Of a DNA stretch of 64,000 nucleotides, positions 55,931 to 64,000 are shown one piece after another (positions within the stretch are counted from its first letter, which is position 1; each line of letters starts with the position of its first letter). The position numbers were made by a program, and so were the translations under genes. The stretch is from Cavenderia fasciculata (taxonomy: Eukaryota; Evosea; Eumycetozoa; Acytosteliales; Cavenderiaceae). The notes beneath the pieces were generated by a model, which worked only from the letters and a program-made list of their open reading frames with translations, did no database searches and was not told where the DNA came from. Location of the stretch: the NCBI RefSeq assembly GCF_000203815.1, contig NW_004457708.1:248001-312000 (forward strand), in the 5' to 3' direction.

Positions 55931-57229
55931 CTATGTATCAAATTCCAAAGTAAAATCATATTCAATGGTTGGAATAACAACAGAAATGAACTTGAGGAAG
56001 AGGAATAAATATTGATCGACTCTTGGTTCCTTGCCATTTTCACATTGCTTTGTGATGAGTTTCTTCATGACCGATGCATGACGACATGGATGAATGTATG
56101 CAAAACTAATACCGAGATGTGGATGAGAGTCAATTGTTACAGTCTTGTGAGCGTGATCCTCTGAAATGTCTTCAAAGATTTCCTCTGGTTTCAATGGTCT
56201 TCTATTTTCATCGTATCCAAACAACCATACTCTTGGAGTTTGGTAGTATTTATCGTATGTTATACTAATGTCATAGGTACGAGTTCGCAAAATATTATCA
56301 TCATCGGCTGCTGCAGTTGAAGTATTATTCGAGGTAGTAGAAGTAGTAGTAGTCGTCGTATTATTTGATTTGTTTACAGTTGGTTTAGAAAGTGTTGACT
56401 AATTTGATTAAACCAAAGATTGAATCATTTAAAAGTAAATGTAATGTATATGTTAATTAAGTGTAATATATCTATTATTACTAAATGAATTCTATCTCTA
56501 CTTACAGGATCATCTTCAACCAAGTTATCATCTTGGAAATCTTCCAAATCTGGGATTTCTCCATCATCGTCAGAATCTTCATCTTGTTGTTGTTGTTGTG
56601 GTGCAGATGGTTTAGCAGTTGTAGTGGTAGTTGTAGTTTGAACAGAGAGTGATGCAAGATCCTTTTGAATATCGACTACATCTGAAGCAGAAGCTGATGG
56701 TGCAACCCATTCTTCATTGTCTTCTCCCTCAATGTTTAATATATCATATTTAGCATGTTTTGTTTCATTTTCTAATGATTTTACTCTAGAGTAACATGGT
56801 ACTAAAATAATAAATAATAAGTATAAGTATGTATAAAAGAATGAGTGTATACTATTACTACTACAACATACCATTTCTAGTTAATAAGAATTGCTTCTCC
56901 TTTGGAAGATATGTTACATTTCTTGATGGATCTCCAGACTCCCAAGTCCAAGTTGGACACTTGTGTGTTAATAAATCACCTGCTTGTACAAACTAAAAAG
57001 TAACAGTAACAGTAAACAATAGACAATAGGGAAAAGAGGAGAGATTAGTATAACATTCAACTGAAACAATCATCATTTGTTTGTATCTATCTATATGATC
57101 ATATACCTCTTCAGGAGTAAGCACACCTTCATCCAAAAACTTTGATGTTTGAAGAGTAGGAGAAACCTTTTCTACAGTCTTTACGTATGCTTTATGTACT
57201 GCTTGTTGAAGTGAAGTAAGCATAGACAT
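55931..57229 (-). CDS. atg3: Autophagy E2-like enzyme ATG3
   Basis: Four exons close in phase: 57229-57107, 56992-56872, 56801-56506 and 56398-55931 (335 aa). ATG3 transfers ATG8 to phosphatidylethanolamine on growing autophagosomes. Seen here: the N-terminal amphipathic membrane-sensing helix ([22 protein letters not shown]), the family line [44 protein letters not shown], the flexible acidic linker ([18 protein letters not shown], the region that binds ATG7 in other species), and the E2 core [25 protein letters not shown]. Last is the active-site motif [12 protein letters not shown], whose Cys carries ATG8, and the C-terminal [17 protein letters not shown]. All functional parts are present. 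The Thr/Asn run in exon 4 is linker. Confidence 0.97.
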
Positions 57230-58655
57230 TGTTTTAGTTTAGTTTGTTGTTTATTATCTATCTGATGATTAATAGTTTTCTCTCTCTCTCTGAAATGTAT
57301 CTCTTTTCTTGTTGTGTGTTGATTAATAATATTCTTATTAATAATAAAATATATCGATAGTGAAAATGAAGAGGTAATAATCAAGTTTTTTTTTAATTTA
57401 ATTTTCTTTTTTTTTTTTTTTTTTCTATGAAGAGTGAGATATTATTAATATAATATCATCGAAATCATCAAAATCTAAAAGAGGTGATGTACATATATAC
57501 ACACACAACAACATATGATCGATATCAAACATTATTGTGATCAGAGTATTTAGGAAAGTGAAATATTAATTTACGAGGTTTTTATATTGATAATATCCCT
57601 GGCTGGACGATTGATGCTGGAAAAGAAATGAGTACTCATTACTCTGTCTTTACCACCAACCACTCATACTAAGCTAAGTTTCATAGACTCCCCTCATTGG
57701 ACTGGAGAGGGAGAGGAAGGGACTCAACCATCTCTCAGTGATAAGAAAAACAAAATTCCATGCACCCCTCCCTTCCACTGAAAAGTGCGTTGAAATCTCG
57801 GTCTCTCCACCCAAAAGTGAGCAGAATAATCTTTCTCTTGATGGATTGCTTTGGAATCCAGTCAACCAACATTCAATTCTTCTTCTTTAGACAGAGATAA
57901 ATAGATAGATAGATAATAGAACACACAGATAAATCTTTTACAATTGTATATATATATTTTATTTATTATTAAATACCCTCTCTACTCCCTCCCTCCCCTC
58001 CTCCCCCATAGATCTATTTGTAAGTATACAGCACACACTACCTTTTTTTTATTTTATTTTATTATTTTGATCAATTATTATTATTATTATTATTATTTAT
58101 ACATAATACTCGTAACCGAAAGAAAGAAAGATCAACTCTTTAAAATCATTTATTTTTTTGCAAAGGGACAGAAGAAGAAAAAGAAAAGAGGGTCGTGCGT
58201 GTCAAAGTCAAGTTTTTGCTTTGTCTTTTTTTTATTCTATTTTGTTTTTGTCTCATAACATAGTATTATCAATCATCAATCCTTCATCGACAATTGTACC
58301 TATCATTTCATCGTCAGTTCGGAGTAGATCTCATATGAAAGTAATATAATATACTAATTAATCATCCTTCCCCTCACCTACTACTATACTACTACTACAC
58401 AGAATATCTATCTTCTAGGTTTTTTTTTGGCTCCTCCTTAAAAACAACGACACTAACGAAATCAAAAAGAACAGAACAGATAGATATTTATTTTTTTTGT
58501 ATAGATAGTTTATAAAAATAATAATAGAAGCGCAATATTATTAAATTGTTCACTTCCCCTACCTACAACACACAACAACAACAACAACAACAATCAATTA
58601 TAACATCACCACTTTCAAATCTCTTTATTATTTGATATAATACAAACCGACGAAA
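57230..58655. promoter_or_regulatory. Divergent upstream region of ATG3 and the CRT-like gene
   Basis: A 1.4 kb gap. The part 57590-57880 is less AT-rich and has C/CT-rich runs but no supported ORF. (TTA)n and CT-rich stretches follow. Just before the CRT-like ATG is an ACAACAACAACA leader, common in dictyostelid 5'-UTRs. Confidence 0.45.
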
Positions 58656-60596
58656 ATGGTAGAGGAATCGTCTCAACCCCTTCTTCAAGATGAGGAAGGG
58701 TATGCCAAGCCACAAAATGGTATTGGTGCCAAGGTAAAAGGAATGTTTGCAACCATCTTCCAAAAGGAAAACATCCCAATCATCATCTACACCCTTTGTT
58801 ACATTGTATCTGGTGTAATCAACAGTATTCTTCTTAAATTAACTATGAACTCTTTCCAAAATTATGGTTTCTTTTTAAAGTAAATATATCAAATATCAAA
58901 AATGAAAACAACAAACAAGCAAACAACAAGAAAGAAAGAAAGAATGAATGAAGAAAGAAAGAAAGAAGATAATCAAATTATTAACACTCAAGTATACTCC
59001 CTACCTACCTACCTACCTACCTTATTTTAGTCAATTGACAAATTATGGATATATTCCAATTTTCGGTGCAGTAGTAGCATACAAGTTATACTTTACCAAT
59101 GATATTCCAGAGGAAACCAAGTTGTTCCCCAAATACAAGTTTTTGATTATGGGTGCTCTTGATGCTGTCACTGGTTACTTTGTCGTTATTGGTGGTGTGC
59201 GTACCTCTGGTCCACTCCAACAACTTTTGAATCAAGCCATCATTCCATTCACCATGTTGGCATCGCTCATCTTCTTAAAGGAGCGTTACTCTCTTATCCA
59301 AGTCGGTGGTGCCGCCGTCATTCTCAGTGGTGTCGTCGTCTCGCTCATCCCATCGTTGACCGGTCCACCAGATCCCACCAACTCTGTCTTTTGGAACTTC
59401 TTTTACCTCATTTCCATCATTCCATTTGCTGGTTCCAATGTCTACAAAGATATTGGTTTCCAAGCCGTCGCTGACATGGATGTCTGGTACTTGCAATTCT
59501 GGGATGCCTTTTTCCAATCCATCATTGGTACTTTCCTTTTCCCAATCAATGCTATCCTTCCAGGTGATGCAAAGATTCCATTCAATCAAGTTCTTCCAGC
59601 TGTATGTACAAGAAGAAGAGAGTTAAAAAAGAATGTAACCAATTATTAATATACTATTATATACTTTTTGTTTAGATGAAAAATGGTGCATTATGTTTAG
59701 CCGGACATGATATCATTGTTGACAATTGTGGTACAGATTTGCAAACCACCTGTGATAACTGTCACCATGCATACATTATCATTCTTTGTTACATGACCAT
59801 CAACGTTATCTACAACATTTTCATTTTACTCGTCATCAAGCACGCTGGTGCCACCGTCTACTCGATTGCCAACACCCTCCGTCTCCCATTGACCAACATT
59901 GTCTTCTCTCTTCACTTTATCATGGGTGCTGCCGTTACTCCATTCTCTGGCTTGTCAGTGGCGGGACTTATCATTATTCTACTTGGTCTGGTGGGTTACC
60001 GTATCGGTTCCATGATCAAGGCCAAGAAGGCTGCTCTCGAAAACGGTGGAGAGGTCCAAGTTCGTGTCATCCCTGGTTTGGGTCCAGCTGGTGTCGATGT
60101 CATGCCAGTCCATAGAAAGACTCCCATCGAACCAAAATCTCCACAATATCTTAGAAACCAATTATACGGTAAACTTGGTATTCACGTTCCAGAAAACAAA
60201 TATAATAGGTAAAAAAAAAACAAAAAAACAAAAAAAAGGAATCAAAAACAATCAATCAATCAATCGATCGGTTTATCCTTGGTAGGCCTACCTACCTACC
60301 TCCAATCCCCAACTCCCTCCATCCCCCATCTCCAAAATCTCGTCATCTCTCGGTATCCAAAATTTATTATAGTTGTTGTATCAAAGTATGATCATCAAAA
60401 AAATACAAAGGAATAGGAATAGTGTGACATGATGAGAGAAGGAGCAGTGAGGAGTAAAGAGGAAAAGGAAAGGGTTTAAAGGATTAAGATTGTTGTTGTT
60501 TGTTGTAGATAGTTTGTACTATTTTTTTTTTTTTTTTTATATTTATACTAATATTATTTTCTTTTTTATTTTTCTTTTAGACCTGTCAACGATTAA
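58656..60596 (+). CDS. Chloroquine-resistance-transporter (CRT)-like protein
   Basis: Exons are 58656-58879, 59031-59601 and 59676-60208, with a proposed last exon at 60581-60596. The alternative is a simple stop at 60212. The product is about 443 aa. It belongs to the drug/metabolite transporter superfamily, CRT group, of lysosomal/vacuolar amino-acid or peptide exporters; D. discoideum has three members (crtp1-3). Seen: IPIIIYTLCYIVSGVINSILLKL (helix 1), TSGPLQQLLNQAIIPFTMLAS (the conserved helix-3/4 line of CRT proteins), LMFLKERYSLIQVGGAAVILSG-type helix, a Cys-rich luminal loop (VDNCGTDLQTTCDNCHHA), and a second half ending in IILLGLVGYRIGSMIK. The final intron would be 372 bp, longer than its neighbours, and would add only four residues (RPVND in place of R-stop), so splicing there is uncertain. 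Confidence 0.92.
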
Positions 60597-61019
60597 ATAT
60601 AGTTTGGCAAATGTGTATTATTTATATTCTAAATCCACTTTTTTACATAATCCACCCATATTATTACAACGACTTCACATCACGACAACCTTTATCAACA
60701 TCTGATATTTACTTTAACAAAACTAGAACACTAAAACAACCAACCAACAACAAATAATAATAATTAATAATAATAATAATAATGATTTTTTTTCTATGAA
60801 CATATAATAATAAATTCTAGAATATATAATTCAATCATTTGTGTTATTGTTAGTTTTTTTTTTTAAATATATTTATACAAGTTTATTATTTTATTCGTGA
60901 TTTTATTGTTGTTGTATCTTTTTTGTGATAGAATATTATCTAATTTCTTTTCTTTTCGATACATTGATTAAATTTAATTGGAGGGGAGGAGGAAACAAAT
61001 AGATTAAATATATATATAT
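60597..61019. other. Convergent 3' region between CRT-like and DGK genes
   Basis: A/T-rich with AATAATAATAATAATG and TTTTATTTTATT runs and poly(A)-signal-like AATAAA at several points. No gene is supported. Confidence 0.4.
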
Positions 61020-63425
61020 TTAATCTAAAGTTTCATTATTATTTTGTAGTTGTTGTTTAGATGGAATCATTAAATCCAATTCAACTAAATCACCATGACC
61101 ATTATGAGTATTGGGACGAGGTGGACGTTCATTCATTGGTAAAGGTGAGAATTGTTGTCCATTGTTTGAAGGTGAAGTTGCAATGACAAATGATTGTTGA
61201 TTATTGATTGATTCACCATAGTATAAATTATTATCGACGTTTTCATTATCGTGGTGGGATTTGGTATGGAAACCTTTTTTAACCAACATACTAACCTTTC
61301 TTTGAAAGGTGATAGAGATGGAGCAATCGTGTACTTTGAATGGTTCACCATCGACTTGGACGGCTATTCTGGTGTGTTTAATCTTTTTTGGGTTGGCAGG
61401 TGCCTTGTATCGGATGGATATCGAGTGACCTTGGGCTATTTTAATAGGACTGGCCATACCACTAATCACAGTACCCATGTGGGCGACACCAGTGACACCG
61501 ACCAATTCAATTTTGCCATCATCAATTTCGAGTGGTTGCAAGTGGTTTGGACGCTTTCCTTTCCACAAGTCTGCACCGCCAGCATAGTTATTTACATTGA
61601 TAATCATGATACCTTCGATTGCCGGATCGATATCGATTACCCTTTCATCGACCACCAACTCCAACACGTCGTGTAGTCTCACAAAGCTCTTGCTTACAAA
61701 TTCACCCAATCCAATCTTTCCATACCACATCTTGTTGATGGTTCTACCAATAAATAGTTTTGGATTAGCATTTCTAGCTTCATGGAATCCCAATGCAATA
61801 TGTGCATCCAATCCAATACTAAAATAATTATTCATTACTATCATCTTGTCTTGTTCTTGATCTCTTTCCAAATCATGTTTAATATTTATTTCCCATCTAC
61901 AATATCAAAATAAATAAAAATAAATCAAATTAATTAATATATATATATATATATATTGATAGTATACTAATATATTTTTTGATTCTACTTACGTATCTAA
62001 ATTTGTTAAATGAGCATCAGAAATATCTTTCAAGATACCAGTTAATTTTTCATTGTCGTAACCTGGACCCCAACCCAATGATCTAGCCATATCATTACCA
62101 GTACCAAGTGGAATGATAGAGATGGGAAGAGGAGGTAGATTATATTTCTTGAGTACTTGTAGCACCCAACCAACAGTACCATCACCACCACAAACCAACA
62201 GTCTAATGCGATTTTGGTCCTGTGGATGCTCCAATAGATAGTCTCTAATGATGGTGATGGCTTGGTCAGGTCCGTCTCTAATAAGATCGAATATTTGGAA
62301 CGGGTTGACAATCGCCGAGAACTTTCGGATAAATGTCTCACCCATCTGTCCTCCACTCTTTGAATTAATAAATATAAATAATGTTTTGGTTGGGATTGGT
62401 GATACCAATTTCCATTGCAATGTACTATTCTTTTTCTTATCTTCCGATGCACCTATTGGATTTGGTGATAATATAGGTGAATCAAGTAATGATATACCAT
62501 CACCATCAATCATTTGAATACTTGATGGAGGGATGATCATTTCATGTAACTCTCCCATTGTACATTTTAAAGGACGTTTATCAAAACATTGACTATGAAT
62601 ACATTCACTACACCATGTACATCGATAATTTGCCAATGAGAAACTTGTTTCAATCTTGTGTGTACAAACAATACAACTCTTTACACTCTTTAAATTTCCT
62701 TCTACCCAATGATGATTATGAATAAACTGTGTGTCATCTTCCTCTGCCTTGGTACCAGAGGAGGAGGAGGGAACGGGTGATGTAGACGGTGACTTGTGAT
62801 TAAATGGGACACGACACATGGGCGGTGATCTTTGACGACATTGTTCATGTGCAATGTATTTACAATCCTTGCAAACAAAACAATCGTTCGATATGGTAAA
62901 GGTAGTCTCTCGACAATAGTTGCAAAACTTCTTGATTCCTTTGGTTGCCTTTACAAAGCTGTGTTGTCTAGGTGGGAGAGGGTTGTTTGTACGACCACTA
63001 TTCTTGCATATATCTTTTACCAAAGGTATACATTTAGAGTGACTACTAAAATTACAATCCTTGCATTGGAATCCTTGTTCACATATTCCCCATAACAGTC
63101 CTGCACAATAATCACAAAATGTCTAAAGTGAGAGGGAGTGAGAAATGAGTAAGTACAACCAACTATCATTACTCTCGTAGTCCTATTCCTCTCTTACAAT
63201 TGAATTAAATGTCTTTATTTTCCAACGATGATTTGTTTCATTAATATCGATTGATAAAGGAGTAAATTTGTTTGGTAGACTATCTTCTTCATCTATTCTC
63301 ATTGTTGTTGTCTTGTTTGTATTTGTTGTTGTTGTTGTAGTAGTTGTAGTTTGTGTTTGTGATGCAGTTGTTTCTGATGTTGTTGTTGGTTCTAGAGGGT
63401 GGGTAGGGTTAATATGACTGTCCAT
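61020..63425 (-). CDS. dgkA: Diacylglycerol kinase with three C1 domains
   Basis: Exons 63425-63198, 63122-61993 and 61896-61020 close in phase (744 aa). The enzyme turns diacylglycerol into phosphatidic acid. A Thr/Asn-rich N-tail is followed by three C1-type zinc domains: HRWKIKTFNSIVTFCDYC...HSKC (about 67-115), HSFVKATKGIKKFCNYC...EQCRQRSPPMC (about 135-185) and HHWVEGNLKSVKSCIVC...CFDKRPLKC (about 225-275). The catalytic domain has LFIFINSKSGGQMGE, LLVCGGDGTVGWVLQVL (the GGDGT ATP-binding line) and ISIIPLGTGNDMARSLGWG. The accessory domain has YFSIGLDAHIALGFHEAR, NVNNYAGGADLWKG and IAVQVDGEPF. No EF-hands or PH domain are present, so regulation would be through the C1 modules. The symbol follows the D. 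discoideum gene and is probable, not certain. Confidence 0.94.
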
Positions 63426-64000
63426 TCTTTCTCTCTCCTCTCACTTATATGAACATATTGATAAGCAAGCAACAAGTATAATAATAATGATAATAATGAT
63501 AATAATGTAATAATGTGTGAATCACACAGCAGCGTCCTTAAAAATCGGCAAATCCGTTGCCAAAAACGGTATTTGGCATCATATCATGCGACTGATAGTC
63601 ATCATGCTAGGGTTATGGATTTTTATTGTTCGTTTTGGTTTAGATGTATAAGTAGATACTATAGTCAGTATTACACTTATAATAGATGTACTTCACCTTA
63701 CACCTCTACAGAGACAGAGAATAGACAAACACTCACACACTCACTTGATGTGGGGGGGGGGGGAGAATATAGGGGGTATACATGTAAAGAAACAATGCTA
63801 CTACAACAAACAATAATGAAATTTTCATCTCTCGAGGGAGGGTTAACAGAATGAATGAAATGGACATTGCATTGCATTAAAGCATTCTACACTATTATAA
63901 TAGTGTTATTATTACGCACAATGCCAACTTTACACAAACAAACATTTATGTTTTTTTTGGAATAATAGATAGAAAAGAATATTATTTATTTCAACCAACA
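63426..64000. promoter_or_regulatory. Upstream region of the DGK gene
   Basis: Contains an (AATG/ATAATG)n run next to the start, a 12-base G run at 63752-63763 followed by GGGGG at 63772-63776 (a possible quadruplex), and a plus-strand short ORF (63513-63854) with no family resemblance. The right edge is A/T-rich. Confidence 0.4.
63752..63776 (+). other. G12 run plus G5 run, quadruplex-type
   Basis: Twelve consecutive G, then AGAATATA, then five G. Homopolymer length may be inexact in the assembly. Confidence 0.5.

Noticed and set aside
63513-63854. 113-codon plus-strand frame at the right edge
   Set aside because: No family resemblance; crosses a G12 run and lies in the DGK upstream region.
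1-64000. Mobile elements, CRISPR arrays, tRNA and rRNA genes
   Set aside because: Read on both strands for reverse-transcriptase, transposase and capsid-type motifs, long terminal repeats, spaced identical repeats and T-loop/anticodon patterns; none was convincing. The hairpin at 19720-19827 has no visible target duplication, so it is not called a transposon.

Overview
This window is nuclear DNA from a social amoeba (dictyostelid). The genes are short and intron-bearing. Donors are mostly GTATGT or GTAAGT, acceptors follow T-rich tracts, and the flanks are very AT-rich with long A/T runs. Proteins carry long runs of Gln (almost pure CAA) and Asn (AAT), and many genes match families typical of dictyostelids: frizzled/smoothened-like receptors, half-size ABCA transporters, a CRT-like transporter and an RWP-type mix of low-complexity nuclear proteins. 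Third-codon GC in several genes looks higher than I would expect for Dictyostelium discoideum, so another dictyostelid genus is likely. I cannot name the species.

Layout, left to right. 0-6 kb: a class 3 lipase running off the left edge, a secreted protein of unknown function, and a large polyQ/polyN protein. 6.5-11.5 kb: two tandem NSF genes that look partly homogenised by gene conversion. 11.6-18 kb: a GH15 glucoamylase/trehalase-like enzyme, a 2.2 kb gap, and a zinc-ribbon/SAP-like low-complexity protein. 18-20.2 kb: a gene-poor stretch holding a perfect 48-bp inverted repeat with a 12-nt loop. 20-28 kb: a four-helix membrane protein and a head-to-head pair of half-size ABCA transporters, each modelled at 872 aa. 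28-36 kb: a possible broken gene, a local repeat, a 655-aa low-complexity protein, and a 4.1 kb gap in front of it. 36-43 kb: SEH1, mitochondrial ribosomal protein mS38 (Cox24/AURKAIP1), NUF2, and a frizzled-like receptor. 44-64 kb: a MscS-type channel, TAM41, an MFS transporter, a METTL25-like methyltransferase, a RUS-family protein, ATG3, a CRT-like transporter and a diacylglycerol kinase.

The genes are mostly housekeeping functions: membrane fusion (NSF), autophagy (ATG3), nuclear pore (SEH1), kinetochore (NUF2), mitochondrial lipid and ribosome (TAM41, mS38), signalling (frizzled-like, DGK) and transport (ABCA, MFS, CRT-like, MscS). Many neighbours are divergently paired over short shared upstream regions (24.4-24.8, 37.2-37.5 and 53.96-54.09 kb) or convergently paired with little space. 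I see no operon logic and no obvious single multi-gene system. I saw no recognisable retroelement, DNA transposon, CRISPR array, rRNA or tRNA gene.

Exon boundaries below were worked out by hand. For nearly all genes every internal intron closes in phase. Three models (1140-2438, 2978-6158 and SEH1) each carry exactly one base too many; this is discussed in the findings. The most interesting unexplained signals are the perfect hairpin at 19720-19827, the mosaic NSF pair, the three one-base surpluses, and the long empty upstream regions of the two low-complexity nuclear-type proteins.
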